Shown here piece by piece: positions 8,027 to 17,006 of a DNA stretch of 61,959 nt (its first letter is position 1; every line of letters starts with the position of its first letter). Origin of the DNA: a bacterium (GTDB lineage Bacteria; Oederibacteriota; JAAXVQ01; JAUVAV01). The position numbers and the translations under genes were made by a program. The notes under the pieces are model-generated. The model did not search any database. It saw only the letters and a list, made by a program, of their open reading frames with translations, and was not told the origin of the DNA. The stretch covers positions 1 to 61,959 of the forward strand of contig JAIORK010000048.1 in the NCBI GenBank assembly GCA_021108215.1. The letters are read 5' to 3'.

Positions 8027-9439
8027 ATGAATATCGGTATTATCGGAGCAGGGCTGGCCGGGTTGACGGCGGCCCGTCAATTATTAAAAGCCGGGCACAA
8101 CGTTACGGTTATTGAAAAAGAAAAAAAAACAGGCGGACTGGCCGGGACTTTTTCGTTTCAAGGTACGCGCCTGGAGATTTTTTATCACCATTTTTTCACC
8201 ACCGACCAAGAGACCGTGCAACTGATTAAAGAGGTGGGTCTGGCGGATGAAATTATCTGGCAAGAGACGCCCATGGGGATTTTTAAGAACAACCGGCTGT
8301 TTAAGTTTGCCTCACCCCTGGATTTGATCCGTTTTAAACCGCTCTCGTTTTTTAACCGCATCCGGTTTGGTGTGGTTGTGCTGTATTTATCCAGGATAAA
8401 AAATTGGTGGAAATATGAGAATGTTTGTGCCAAAGATTGGATTATCCAGGCGTTTGGAAAGCAAGCATGGGAGGTTATTTGGGGCCCCTTGCTGCATGGG
8501 AAATTTGGTGAGTATGCATCTGAAATCGGTATGCCCTGGTTTTATTCCCGGATTCACACCCGCGCCGGGAGCCGCGAAAAAGGGATGACCAAAGAAAGCC
8601 TGGGATATCTTCGGGGAAGTTTTCAGGTGTTGCATGACCGTTTGGTACAGGACATTAAAAAGTTGGGCGGCAGCGTCCGCTGCAGCGAAGCAGTCCGTCA
8701 AATCGTGGTAAAGAATGGGAGGGCTCGAGGTTGGAAGACATCCGCCAAAACAGAGATATTCGATAGTGTGCTGGCAACCTTGGCGCCTCAGGGTCTTATA
8801 AAATTACTTTCAAAAAACAGTGTTGGCGATTACTGGGACCGTCTCCGGCAGGTGACCTATATCGGCAATGTCTGCGCAGTGTTGACATTGAAGCGGTCAT
8901 TGTCACCGATTTACTGGATGAATATTCCTGATCGACAAAGTCCCTTCATTGCTGTGATTGAGCATTCCAATTTTATTGATAAGAAAAATTATCAAGACCG
9001 GCATGTACTCTATCTTTCTTCCTATCTGCCGACAGAGCATCCCCGCTACCGTGCAGACGATAAGACACTGCTCAAAGAATATTACGACTATCTTAAAAAA
9101 ATTATTCCTTCTTTTACGCCGGCGGATGTTGTACAGAGTCATGTTTTTCATGCGCCGTTTGCCCAACCCGTCATTCGGGCTGGATTCGGAAAAACCCTGG
9201 TTCCGTATGCGTCGCCCATTACCGGGTTGTATCTGGCAAATATGGCCCAAATTTATCCGGAGGATCGGGGGATGAGTTACAGCATCCGCCTGGGTCGGGA
9301 AGCGGCGGAAACCATAAAAGAATATATACCGGAAAAGAAAGCTGTGCGGTCCGGGATTACGAAAGCAACTGGTTTGAAAAAGATTAAAAAAGCCGGGCAA
9401 AAACGCGTAATTTGGAAGAAAACCACGAAGCGAAAATAA
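8027..9439 (+). CDS. NAD(P)/FAD-dependent oxidoreductase (protoporphyrinogen oxidase/amine oxidase-like)
   Basis: 470 residues. The N-terminal dinucleotide-binding fold has IGAGLAGLTAA (5-15) and the beta-2 acidic residue in VIEKEKKTGGLAGTF, typical of the flavin amine oxidase/UDP-galactopyranose mutase/HemY superfamily. The C-terminus carries a second FAD contact region (GLYLANMAQIYPEDRGMSYSIRLGREAAETI) and then a Lys-rich tail. AAGGAG stands 9 bases before the ATG. Relatives are frequently linked to GT2 glycosyltransferases in polysaccharide clusters; here a GT2 gene follows by 94 bp. Heme biosynthesis is unlikely from context. The substrate, possibly a sugar or polyprenyl intermediate, is not known. 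Confidence 0.85.
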   Translation: MNIGIIGAGLAGLTAARQLLKAGHNVTVIEKEKKTGGLAGTFSFQGTRLEIFYHHFFTTDQETVQLIKEVGLADEIIWQETPMGIFKNNRLFKFASPLDLIRFKPLSFFNRIRFGVVVLYLSRIKNWWKYENVCAKDWIIQAFGKQAWEVIWGPLLHGKFGEYASEIGMPWFYSRIHTRAGSREKGMTKESLGYLRGSFQVLHDRLVQDIKKLGGSVRCSEAVRQIVVKNGRARGWKTSAKTEIFDSVLATLAPQGLIKLLSKNSVGDYWDRLRQVTYIGNVCAVLTLKRSLSPIYWMNIPDRQSPFIAVIEHSNFIDKKNYQDRHVLYLSSYLPTEHPRYRADDKTLLKEYYDYLKKIIPSFTPADVVQSHVFHAPFAQPVIRAGFGKTLVPYASPITGLYLANMAQIYPEDRGMSYSIRLGREAAETIKEYIPEKKAVRSGITKATGLKKIKKAGQKRVIWKKTTKRK

Positions 9440-9533
9440 AAAACTGCTATACTGGATGCATTCATGCAAGGGAAGTTGTATCATTTGTAGTAATATATTT
9501 TTCAAATTTTTTTTTAAAAAGGATCGGTTTATC

Positions 9534-10241
9534 ATGATGGACAAACAAAAATTAAATATTTCCGCTTTCTTTCCTGCGTACAATGAGGCTGCGAATTTAG
9601 AAAAACTAACCCGCAAAACCGTGGAGACTTTACAACAGCTGGCCAACCAATGGGAGGTCATTATTGTGGATGACGGCTCATCAGACCATACGGCTGAGGT
9701 GGCGGCAAAACTGGAAAAAGAATTTCCCGGTGTCCGTTATATCCGGCATCAAAAAAACCAGGGATACGGCGGTGCGGTCAAGACCGGTCTGCGTGAGGCT
9801 AAACTGGATTGGATTTTTTTTACAGACGGTGACGGCCAATTTGATACTTCAGAGATCGCCCTGCTGCTGCCGGCAACCCAAGCAGCTGATTTTGTTGCCG
9901 GATACCGCCTGAAGCGGCAGGACGGTTTTCTACGCTCCTTAAATGCTTTTGCCTGGGGAACGCTGGTGAGGACTTTGTTTGGGCTGCATGGCAAGGTCCG
10001 GGATATTGACTGCGCGTTTAAACTTTTCCAGCGGCGTGTGGTGGATGGTGATGAAATTCAAGCCAAGGGCGCCATGATTTCAACCGAACTTTTAGCCCGG
10101 GCAAAAAAGATGGGGTACACGTTTCGGGAGGTGGGGGTCCACCATTACCCGCGCATTGCCGGGACACAGACCGGAGCAAATATTAAAGTGATCCTGCGTG
10201 CATTCGGGGAGTTGTTCCGGCTGTATGGGAAATTGAAATGA
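9534..10241 (+). CDS. Family 2 glycosyltransferase, dolichyl-phosphate mannosyltransferase-like
   Basis: 235 residues without C-terminal membrane helices. GT-A motifs are present: FPAYNEAANL at the start, IIVDDGSSDHT for nucleotide binding, a GGAVKTGL loop, the metal-binding TDGDGQFD, and DIDCAFKLF. This is the DPM1/GtrB-like subgroup that moves a sugar from a nucleotide donor to polyprenyl phosphate. GGA lies 10 bases before the ATG at 9534 (a second ATG follows directly). The product would be a natural donor for the GT39-like transferase encoded at 4112-6709, giving a plausible lipid-linked sugar pathway in one locus. Confidence 0.92.
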   Translation: MMDKQKLNISAFFPAYNEAANLEKLTRKTVETLQQLANQWEVIIVDDGSSDHTAEVAAKLEKEFPGVRYIRHQKNQGYGGAVKTGLREAKLDWIFFTDGDGQFDTSEIALLLPATQAADFVAGYRLKRQDGFLRSLNAFAWGTLVRTLFGLHGKVRDIDCAFKLFQRRVVDGDEIQAKGAMISTELLARAKKMGYTFREVGVHHYPRIAGTQTGANIKVILRAFGELFRLYGKLK

Positions 10242-10261
10242 TCGGACGGAGTGTTTGAGCC

Positions 10262-10990
10262 ATGGTACGATCCATTTCGCGGAACAGGATTGTCCGCACT
10301 ATTTTTACAAAATTGGCAATATTCTATGATGTACTTGAACCGGCTTTAATCAGCAAACAAGGAGCGCAGTGGCGCAGTCATGCGATAGATATTTCCGGTT
10401 TGGTGAAGCCGCATCGTATTTTGGATGCGTGTTCCGGGACCGGCATTCAGTCCATACAGCTGGCGCGCCATTTTGGGTCACCCACGCATGTGGTGGCGGT
10501 CGATTTCTGCCCTGCCATGGTGACGCTTGCCAAACAAAAAATTCGCAGCGACCATCTGCACCGGCGGATTGAGTGCAAAACCGAGAATGTTGAGATTATG
10601 CCTTTTCCGGATGAATTTTTTGATGCCGTGTTTATTTCTTTTGGGATGCGCTTTGTCTCTGATATTCGCACTGTGCTCAAAGAATGCCGCCGCGTTTTGA
10701 AAAAAGACGCCCCCATGATTATCCTTGAATTGGCAGTGCCGGTAAATCCCTTCTGGCGTTTGTTGACGATCGTGCAGCGGGAATACTGGCTGCCATTTTG
10801 GGGATGGTGGAAGGCGCGTATTCCCAGCAGTATGCTGCACCATCTGAATGATTCACTGATCCACTATCCGGATGCCGACAAATTAGGGCGCATGTTGATT
10901 CGTGCCGGTTATGATGAGGTGGAGTACGAAGAACTCAGCGGCGGGACGTTTACCCTCCATCGGGCCATCAAACCCGGCGGAGAGGAATAA
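10262..10990 (+). CDS. UbiE/COQ5-like SAM-dependent methyltransferase
   Basis: 242 residues. Motif I is LDACSGTGIQS (about 55-65), beta-2 ends in VVAVDFCPAM, and the post-motif region reads VEIMPFPDEFFDAVFISFGMRFV, close to menaquinone/ubiquinone methyltransferases. A hydrophobic segment follows (PVNPFWRLLTIVQREYWLPFW). It starts 20 bp after the GT2 stop and is surely in the same operon. True UbiE enzymes are similar in length, but the context points to a lipid or glycan precursor rather than quinones. Function is unassigned beyond methyl transfer. Confidence 0.85.
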   Translation: MVRSISRNRIVRTIFTKLAIFYDVLEPALISKQGAQWRSHAIDISGLVKPHRILDACSGTGIQSIQLARHFGSPTHVVAVDFCPAMVTLAKQKIRSDHLHRRIECKTENVEIMPFPDEFFDAVFISFGMRFVSDIRTVLKECRRVLKKDAPMIILELAVPVNPFWRLLTIVQREYWLPFWGWWKARIPSSMLHHLNDSLIHYPDADKLGRMLIRAGYDEVEYEELSGGTFTLHRAIKPGGEE

Positions 10991-11076
10991 TTTTTTTTAA
11001 AAAAAGTGCATGGAAAAAAGCGAAAATCAGTCTAATAGTAAAGGCTGAAATTCAATTGAGGGGAGAAAAAACCAGA

Positions 11077-12006
11077 ATGAAAAAAGTTATTATTTTACTG
11101 AGTATTTTGCTAATGCCGTGTGTGGCAGGGGCGGATGGCAACAACTATGGTGCCGGGTCTTATTTGTTCCAAGGTGTGGGCAGCAGAGCATCCGGTATGG
11201 GCGGTGCCTTTGTCGCGCTGGCGGATGATGCCACTGCCGGTTATTGGAATCCGGCCGGTTTGGGGCAGATGGATTTATATATGTACCAGGCAGGCATGCA
11301 ATATGCTTTTTTGGATAATAAGATGAGTTCAAGTTATCTGTCGTATTCTTTTCAAATTCCCGATCTGGGTGCATTTTCCCTGTCATGGATCAACTTTGGT
11401 GTGGGTGAACTGGAGGGCCGGGGTGAAAGCGGAGAGGTCACCAATACGTTTAGCAGTTCAGAAAACACACTTATTGTCAGCTATGGCAAAAAAATCCATA
11501 ATTGGGTCAAGGGATTGAGTCTGGGGGCCAATTTGAAAATGCTTCATCAAGGTATTGATGCCTATTCAGCGTATGGGTTTGGGCTTGATGTGGGGGCTCT
11601 TTGGCAGCCGGTACTGTATTGGGACCATACCCTCGGGATTAATATCCAGAATCTTTTCCAGCAGCTTCACTGGCAGGATTCGGATGCCAAGGATGCTTCG
11701 CTGGTAAATGTCAAGCTGGGTGCTGCTATGCGTTTTTTGCCGTCTCAGGAAGAAATATATTTTAATCATTTGATAACCGCCATTGATTTTGAATTCACAG
11801 AATATCAGCGTTTCAATGCCCGGATCGGGGTGGAGTACTGGTATGTCGAGAGTCTGGGTGCGCGGGTGGGGTACAATGGCCAGGAAGTGACTGCCGGCGC
11901 GTCCTACCGTCCGAATATTTATGAAATTGATTATGCATTTCATTATGATTTGTCCGAAGTCGGCGCCCACCAGCACCGGATATCGGTCTTGTTGCGGTTT
12001 AAGTAG
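11077..12006 (+). CDS. PorV/PorQ-family outer-membrane beta-barrel protein
   Basis: 309 residues with a signal peptide (KKVIILLSILLMPCVAGA, cleavage near residue 20). The mature N-terminus has the PorV/UPF0164 signature GVGSRASGMGGAFVALADD...YWNPAGL. The rest alternates hydrophobic and polar residues in a barrel pattern and ends in a strand with terminal aromatic (VLLRFK). PorV-type proteins act as outer-membrane components of type IX-like secretion or as FadL-like barrels. GGGGAG precedes the ATG at 11077; the longer TTG form is less likely. Two paralogues lie downstream (15980 and 18784). Confidence 0.88.
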   Translation: MKKVIILLSILLMPCVAGADGNNYGAGSYLFQGVGSRASGMGGAFVALADDATAGYWNPAGLGQMDLYMYQAGMQYAFLDNKMSSSYLSYSFQIPDLGAFSLSWINFGVGELEGRGESGEVTNTFSSSENTLIVSYGKKIHNWVKGLSLGANLKMLHQGIDAYSAYGFGLDVGALWQPVLYWDHTLGINIQNLFQQLHWQDSDAKDASLVNVKLGAAMRFLPSQEEIYFNHLITAIDFEFTEYQRFNARIGVEYWYVESLGARVGYNGQEVTAGASYRPNIYEIDYAFHYDLSEVGAHQHRISVLLRFK

Positions 12007-12035
12007 GATAGCCATGGTTGTTTGCAGGCGGTGTG

Positions 12036-12044
12036 TGATACAAT
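12036..12044 (+). promoter_or_regulatory. Extended -10 element (TGATACAAT), possibly leaderless start
   Basis: A TGnTACAAT extended -10 ends 9 bases before the ATG of the MNT gene, which has no Shine-Dalgarno. Transcription would start within a few bases of the start codon. The -35 is weak. Confidence 0.4.
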
Positions 12045-12053
12045 AAATTCGCT

Positions 12054-12350
12054 ATGACAAACAGAGAGCAGGAAATTCAACAAAAAATTATTGCGGTTCT
12101 TCAAAAACAGTTGGCACCTGACAGGATTATATTGTTCGGTTCACGCGGCAAGGGTTTACATGCACCTCAGGCGGATTTTGATGTTGCATTGCCCGGGAAA
12201 TCACCGGGTATTGATAAAATGCAACAGATGCGTCAGGAACTTGAAACTGTTTTAGGGCTGTACAAAGTGGATGTTGTTTTTCTAAATGATGTAGATCCGG
12301 AATTCAAACAAATTATTTTGCAAACCGGGAAAACACTCTATGAAAAATGA
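12054..12350 (+). CDS. Minimal nucleotidyltransferase (MNT, HI0073/MntA-like)
   Basis: 98 residues. Carries the pol-beta-type nucleotidyltransferase motif LFGSRGKG followed by the metal-binding ADFDVAL (GSx...DxD), and a later VDVVFLND segment with a third acidic position. MNT proteins pair with HEPN partners, in several systems as antitoxins that AMPylate the HEPN toxin. Its stop overlaps the start of the HEPN-like gene by 11 bp, which implies translational coupling. No ribosome binding site is visible before its own ATG. Inserted between envelope protein genes on the same strand. Confidence 0.88.
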   Translation: MTNREQEIQQKIIAVLQKQLAPDRIILFGSRGKGLHAPQADFDVALPGKSPGIDKMQQMRQELETVLGLYKVDVVFLNDVDPEFKQIILQTGKTLYEK

Positions 12351-12732
12351 AATTAAGTTTGCATTTGAAAAATTAGGGAAAGCGCTCACGAAACTGGATG
12401 AAGGTGCGCGGTCGGCGCGCGAGGAACTGGAAAGAGACGGCGTCATCCAGCGTTTCGAATTTTCTTTTGAACTTTTTTGGAAAACTTTGAAAATTATTTT
12501 GGCAGACCAGGGCATCCAGGCTGCCACGCCCAAAGCCATCCTCCAGGAGGCTTTTCGGCTGGGATGGATTACAGAAGATCAAGTATTCCTAAACATGCTT
12601 GAAGACCGCAATCGTACGTCCCACATCTATGACAGCCGGACAGCTCTCGCCATTTTTAACCGCATTCAGGAACAGTATGTGTCCCATTTGAAAGAAGTTT
12701 TTCAAAAAGTTGCGGAACAGTATCACGATTAA
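12340..12732 (+). CDS. HI0074-type nucleotidyltransferase partner, HEPN-like
   Basis: 130 residues, all-helical. Matches the HI0074 substrate-binding/HEPN-like family: an early FEFSFELFWKTLK helix, PKAILQEAFRLGWI, and the RNRTSH sequence (R-x4-H) followed by IYD, the position of the RNase-type active site in HEPN toxins. Its start overlaps the MNT gene. Together the pair resembles a MntA/HepT-like toxin-antitoxin module, although ribonuclease activity is inferred only from the R-x4-H motif. Confidence 0.88.
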   Translation: MKNEIKFAFEKLGKALTKLDEGARSAREELERDGVIQRFEFSFELFWKTLKIILADQGIQAATPKAILQEAFRLGWITEDQVFLNMLEDRNRTSHIYDSRTALAIFNRIQEQYVSHLKEVFQKVAEQYHD

Positions 12733-12816
12733 AAATAATTTTAAAAAAATTAAATGAAAATCAGAAAAGATCAGTCTAAGTAATTAAAGGGTGATATCCC
12801 AAAAAAAGGAATGTAA

Positions 12817-13617
12817 ATGAGGAATAAAATAATTATTATTTTTTTTCTGTTTATACTGTCGATTTGTACGATGTGTCGGGCAGAAAAACCATCAGAGGAA
12901 ATATCCTGGATAAGTCTGGAGCAATTGGATAATCAGGATGAATGGGAACCATTGGAAAGAAGCAATCCCGATTCACAGGGCAATTCAGTCAATGCAGGGG
13001 AAGTGATTGTTTCTGTTGATCTTGAAGAACCATCTGAGGTGCTGAATCCGCCGGAAGTGCTTATGGTCGGGACTGCCGAAGATGGAAAAAATATGGAAGA
13101 AAATTCGGTGGCATTTCGATACAGCCTGTTGTTTGACCCCCTGAGATTGGCTATTGAAGATGATGATTGGACACAGACGGTCGAGGCTCAATTGGAAAGT
13201 ACGATTACAGACAAAATATCCATTGTACTCATTGGATTGTATTCTTTTTTAACTTCTGAACGAAATTATTTGGCGGGGAAATATAACCGGTACGGATTTG
13301 GAGGTGGGATGCGTTATTATCCTGCCGGAGAGACGGGGAGCCAATGCGGCTTCTGGTTGGGTCCCAAAGCGACTGCTCAGTTTGGAAGGTATGCCTTTGA
13401 AACCGTAAGCGGTTATTCAAGCACGCTTGATGATACAATTCTGACTGTCGGCGCCGAGGCTGGTTTTAAATGGTTTGTCGGCAGGGATGTGGGGATCGTT
13501 ATTTCGCCTTATGCCGGTTATTACTACATGACGGTCCAATATCCTGATGAAGATTATTTGGAGAAGTTGGAACATGATTACTTTTTTATGGGGATTTATA
13601 TTGGGATGGGATTTTAA
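12817..13617 (+). CDS. Exported protein with predicted C-terminal beta-barrel, function unknown
   Basis: 266 residues. A clear signal peptide (NKIIIIFFLFILSICTMCRA) is followed by ~70 Glu/Ser/Asp-rich residues (SEEISWISLEQLDNQDEWEP) and then beta-strand-like segments rich in Gly and aromatics (YGFGGGMRYYPAG, GFWLGPKATAQFG, YAGYYYMTVQYP) ending in GIYIGMGF, a terminal Phe typical of outer-membrane barrels. I do not recognise a family; the pattern resembles small 8-strand barrels. AAGGA lies 6 bases before the ATG. It follows the MNT/HEPN pair and precedes the HEAT protein by 33 bp, so it likely shares an operon with the latter. Confidence 0.75.
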   Translation: MRNKIIIIFFLFILSICTMCRAEKPSEEISWISLEQLDNQDEWEPLERSNPDSQGNSVNAGEVIVSVDLEEPSEVLNPPEVLMVGTAEDGKNMEENSVAFRYSLLFDPLRLAIEDDDWTQTVEAQLESTITDKISIVLIGLYSFLTSERNYLAGKYNRYGFGGGMRYYPAGETGSQCGFWLGPKATAQFGRYAFETVSGYSSTLDDTILTVGAEAGFKWFVGRDVGIVISPYAGYYYMTVQYPDEDYLEKLEHDYFFMGIYIGMGF

Positions 13618-13650
13618 AGAAGAGGACTATTAAAAAAAGAGGATTAAAAA

Positions 13651-14634
13651 ATGAAAATGAATAAAAAGGTCATCATCATTTTATCTGCAGTCGGTATTGT
13701 TGCCATTGCTACAGCAATCACAGCAACTACCGGAGGACAAATGTCGTTTGAAGAGGCGTTTGCGAAAAAAAATGCGGCTAGAAAGGCCGCCTATCAAAAG
13801 AAATTTAAAAAAGAAAAACCTTTAGAATGGAATTCGGAAATTCAGGCGCGTCAGTTACAGGAAAAATATGGAAAAAAAGTGGATGCAAATATCAAACGGG
13901 TGGAAGAAGTATTGGCCAATCCGGGGAAATCCAGTGATCAAACGATCATGTACTTAGGATGGGCTAAAGATATTAAAGCAATACCTGTATTAAAAAAAGT
14001 ACTGGAAAAAGATATATGCGCAAAGAGTCGGCAATTTGCGGTTGTGGCATTGCAGACAATCGGGGATCATTCAGTTATCCCTGCTTTGCAAAAAGCATTG
14101 GAGGATAAAGACCAACGCGTGAAGGTTGCAGCAGCCATAGCATTAGCCAAATTCAATCAAATTAATCAGGCATTTCCAACATTAAGGGATACTGCGCTAA
14201 AGAAGGGCATCGAAAATTGGATCATTGATTTTAATGGAGAAGCAGGCAAGAAATATTTATTAAAAAATCGAAGAGATGTCCAAAGTAAGACTAAAAGCTT
14301 ACCAAGTAAAGCATTGAGGGCTTTAGGGGAAATTGGAGACGAAAAATCCATTGAAGTTGTGCGTCAAAGCCTAAATGATAAAGTGACCTACGTGAGGTTT
14401 ATTTCGGCATCAATTTTGCTCAAAAAAAATGATAAAAAACGCGCATTACCTGTACTTGAAGCAATAATCCTTGATTCAAATACTTCGAGCACAATTAGGC
14501 CATCGGCCATTGGCGTGGTTGTTCAAAGTAAAGGATGGCAAGAGAAAAAGCTCATCAAGCAATTGCTCAATTCTCGGAATTCGATTATTGTGCAGGAAAC
14601 AGAAAAAGCAATTCAAAGGCATAAGGACGATTGA
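13651..14634 (+). CDS. HEAT-repeat protein with N-terminal membrane anchor or signal
   Basis: 327 residues. An N-terminal hydrophobic helix (KVIIILSAVGIVAIATAITATTG) is followed by a charged helical stretch and at least four HEAT-like repeats (DICAKSRQFAVVALQTIGD, DQRVKVAAAIALAKF, LPSKALRALGEIGD, TYVRFISASILLKK). HEAT solenoids mediate protein binding; the location is probably periplasmic or membrane-associated. GAGGA precedes the ATG. The stop overlaps the ATG of the next gene by one base (TGATG), so the two are translationally coupled and their products may act together. Confidence 0.85.
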   Translation: MKMNKKVIIILSAVGIVAIATAITATTGGQMSFEEAFAKKNAARKAAYQKKFKKEKPLEWNSEIQARQLQEKYGKKVDANIKRVEEVLANPGKSSDQTIMYLGWAKDIKAIPVLKKVLEKDICAKSRQFAVVALQTIGDHSVIPALQKALEDKDQRVKVAAAIALAKFNQINQAFPTLRDTALKKGIENWIIDFNGEAGKKYLLKNRRDVQSKTKSLPSKALRALGEIGDEKSIEVVRQSLNDKVTYVRFISASILLKKNDKKRALPVLEAIILDSNTSSTIRPSAIGVVVQSKGWQEKKLIKQLLNSRNSIIVQETEKAIQRHKDD

Positions 14635-15968
14635 TGATGAAAAGAAAAATAATATTTATTCTAACCGCTTTATTTGGGTTTTCTTTTTTAGCGCAATCAG
14701 TTGTTGCTTACAATACTGCGGTTGTTGCGCAATATGCCGATGATTATTGGGATAGGAGAAATCCTGATTATGACAATTTTCATGGTGCTGATTGTGCGAA
14801 TTTTGTTTCACAATGCCTGATTGCGGGTGGGATGATGCTTGGAACAGATGAAGACAAAGCTCTTTTTATCGATGGTGTACTGGAGGATCACATAAAAAAA
14901 GGCGGTGTCATATCAACAGTGGTCAGTTTGATGCCCTATATTGAAAATTTTGAGCATGCTGAAAAAATAATATCAAATTCTGTTGAATATTTAAATACCG
15001 TACTGAATGTTGGCGATGTTGTGGTATTTGGCTACGACGATGGAGATGTTTTGAGTAATGAATATGATGAGTTTTCACATTCAGCGATTGTGTATAAAAA
15101 AGATCAGGGTGAAATATTATTAGCATACCATTCAACGGATAGTATTGACGTTACGATTCAAGAAGCAATTAATAATGGGAATTATAACAGAATTATTGCA
15201 TACCATTTTCCGAACAGCACAGAGACCGGTCAACATGTAAGGTTTTACGGAACCGGGGAATATTATGGTGATCATACGTTGGACATGATTGTGATGGATT
15301 CGGGATATAATTATGAAGGTTATATTATTGATTCAACAGATGATGGTGAACAGGATCTTGTGGTTGGTGAAAATACCAGCTCATTAAATGGCTGCGCGCA
15401 CTTCATCAAGGCCTATTGCAGTGATGCGCATAAAGGTATTCCGGATGACGGATTGATATTCGGACAGCCCTGGACCAGTCACGATCCAGATCATTGGGCC
15501 TATTGGGCCAGGTTGGCGGTTGTTTATGCCAACCAAAATAATTATTCCAGCTTGGATACGTTACAGGCTATTTGGTATATTACGGATCGCTCAGGTTCGT
15601 ACAATCAAATTTTAACAGGCATCGGATATGCTTCTGACGGGCCGGATAAAAATATTTCAGGCTATTATCCTCCTGTGAATGACAATTCCATCAAGTTATT
15701 TCATAATAAGTTCAATCCAATAAATAACGAGACGATGAGTATTGTTTACAATCTTTTCGAAAGCGGACCGGTTTCCATTAAAATTTATACGATTGACGGT
15801 ACATTAGTGGTGACAATTTTGAATGGCGTTTTTCGAAATGCGGGGTCACATTTGGAAGTGTGGCATGGTAAAAATGAACGGCTAAATATTGTTGCCAGCG
15901 GTATTTATTTTTTGCATATTGAAGCGCCAGGGCTTAAGGATACCAAGAAAATATGTGTTGTGAAATAA
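14634..15968 (+). CDS. Exported amidase_6-like protein with FlgD/Por-sorting-like C-terminus
   Basis: 444 residues. Signal peptide with cleavage near residue 25 (AQSVVA). The mature part opens with the putative amidase domain pattern: YADDYWDRRNPDYDNF then DCANFVSQCL, where Cys54 is the expected nucleophile, and SHSAIVYKKD supplies the candidate His. A second Cys/Asn segment recurs later (NGCAHFIKAYCSDA). The last ~90 residues form a FlgD-Ig/Por-secretion-like fold: VSIKIYTIDGTLV, an AGSHLEVWHGKN loop and ASGIYFLHIEA. Such tails direct export or surface attachment in type IX-like systems. Substrate is probably peptide or peptidoglycan amide, by family only. AAGGA lies 7 bases upstream of the ATG. 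Confidence 0.82.
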   Translation: MMKRKIIFILTALFGFSFLAQSVVAYNTAVVAQYADDYWDRRNPDYDNFHGADCANFVSQCLIAGGMMLGTDEDKALFIDGVLEDHIKKGGVISTVVSLMPYIENFEHAEKIISNSVEYLNTVLNVGDVVVFGYDDGDVLSNEYDEFSHSAIVYKKDQGEILLAYHSTDSIDVTIQEAINNGNYNRIIAYHFPNSTETGQHVRFYGTGEYYGDHTLDMIVMDSGYNYEGYIIDSTDDGEQDLVVGENTSSLNGCAHFIKAYCSDAHKGIPDDGLIFGQPWTSHDPDHWAYWARLAVVYANQNNYSSLDTLQAIWYITDRSGSYNQILTGIGYASDGPDKNISGYYPPVNDNSIKLFHNKFNPINNETMSIVYNLFESGPVSIKIYTIDGTLVVTILNGVFRNAGSHLEVWHGKNERLNIVASGIYFLHIEAPGLKDTKKICVVK

Positions 15969-15979
15969 GGAAGGCGTCT

Positions 15980-16906
15980 ATGTTTTTAAGTTTTTTAAGA
16001 AAAATAAAAAGAACTTCAATTGTTTCGGTGATGGTTTTTGTCTGCTTGCCGTTTGCGGTTTATTCAGAGGATTATGCAGAGACAGGCGGCAGGTTTTTGT
16101 TGCAGACTGCAGGAGCGAGAGTATTGGCGATTGGTGAGGCGTATACTGCAGTTGCAGATGATATTTATGCACTCTATTATAATCCTGGCGGTTTGGCCAA
16201 GGTCAAACGCGGTGAATTGAACGCACAATATCGCAAGGGCTTGGTGGATACCTATTATGGTTTTTTAGGTATCACGGTTCCGACCGAGCATTCAACACTG
16301 GGAGCAAGTTTTTTTACTTTTCAGGGCGGCGAGATTGAGATTAATGAGCTGGATGGGACCTCGGAAACCTTGAAAGCGGAGGAAGACTATGTTGTGAGTC
16401 TGGGGATAGGATATTATCTGGATAGTGTGCCTGGAAAATTGGGGTTTGGTGTGGCAGTGAAGGTTATTTCTTCAAAGTTGGTTGAAGAATACGAAGCCTA
16501 TGCACTTGCGATGGACATTGGCGGTTATTATGATACAGCGGTCAAAGGATTGTCGATTGGTTTTGTTTTTCAAAATATTGGGACAAAAATAAATTATCTG
16601 GAACATGCTGATCCATTACATTTTACTTCCAGGCTGGGTATTGCTTATAAGCTTGACATGGGCATGCAAAACCATTTATGGACATCTCTGGATATTATAA
16701 GTGAGGATAAAGTAAACGTTGGTATGGAATTCGCCATCAAACAAGTTGTTTTTTTTCGTGCAGGATATAAACATGGATATGATCTGGAGTCCTTTACCTG
16801 TGGTGTTGGTTTCTCGGTAGGGATGCTTAGGATTGATTATGCATTGGGCTTGATGGGGACGCTGGGAGAAAATCACCTGATTTCAATCACATTCCGTGAT
16901 AGCTAA
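15980..16906 (+). CDS. PorV/PorQ-family outer-membrane beta-barrel protein (second copy)
   Basis: 308 residues. Signal peptide (IVSVMVFVCLPFAVYS) then the family N-terminus with GARVLAIGEAYTAVADDIYALYYNPGGL, a divergent version of the RASGMGGA...WNPAGL signature. Barrel-like strands fill the rest, ending in LISITFRDS. AAGGAAGG sits just before the ATG at 15980; the upstream start at 15953 would overlap the amidase gene. It lies 11 bp after that gene, so the amidase-like exoprotein and this barrel are likely co-expressed, which fits a dedicated secretion or surface-assembly partner. Confidence 0.87.
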   Translation: MFLSFLRKIKRTSIVSVMVFVCLPFAVYSEDYAETGGRFLLQTAGARVLAIGEAYTAVADDIYALYYNPGGLAKVKRGELNAQYRKGLVDTYYGFLGITVPTEHSTLGASFFTFQGGEIEINELDGTSETLKAEEDYVVSLGIGYYLDSVPGKLGFGVAVKVISSKLVEEYEAYALAMDIGGYYDTAVKGLSIGFVFQNIGTKINYLEHADPLHFTSRLGIAYKLDMGMQNHLWTSLDIISEDKVNVGMEFAIKQVVFFRAGYKHGYDLESFTCGVGFSVGMLRIDYALGLMGTLGENHLISITFRDS

Positions 16907-16944
16907 AAATTATATTCAAAATTGGTTCGGTTTGAATCCAAAGC

Positions 16945-16973
16945 TTGAGACTGGTCAGGAAATAGGCTATACT
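16945..16973 (+). promoter_or_regulatory. Sigma-70-like promoter TTGAGA-17-TATACT
   Basis: A TTGAGA -35 (16945-16950) and a TATACT -10 (16968-16973) are 17 bases apart, 33 bp before the ATG of the Thr/Pro-linker exoprotein. The -10 is the same hexamer used before both giant genes. Confidence 0.65.
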
Positions 16974-17006
16974 AATAAGATAGCGTATCGCTAATTGGAG
17001 CCTGTT

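Noticed and set aside
8027-9439. Assignment of the FAD protein as HemY or phytoene desaturase
   Set aside because: The dinucleotide fold is shared by the whole superfamily, and no heme or carotenoid gene is nearby; the glycan context does not support a specific name.
8903-9661. 252-residue minus-strand ORF over the oxidoreductase and GT2 genes
   Set aside because: It overlaps conserved motifs of both genes and shows no domain of its own.
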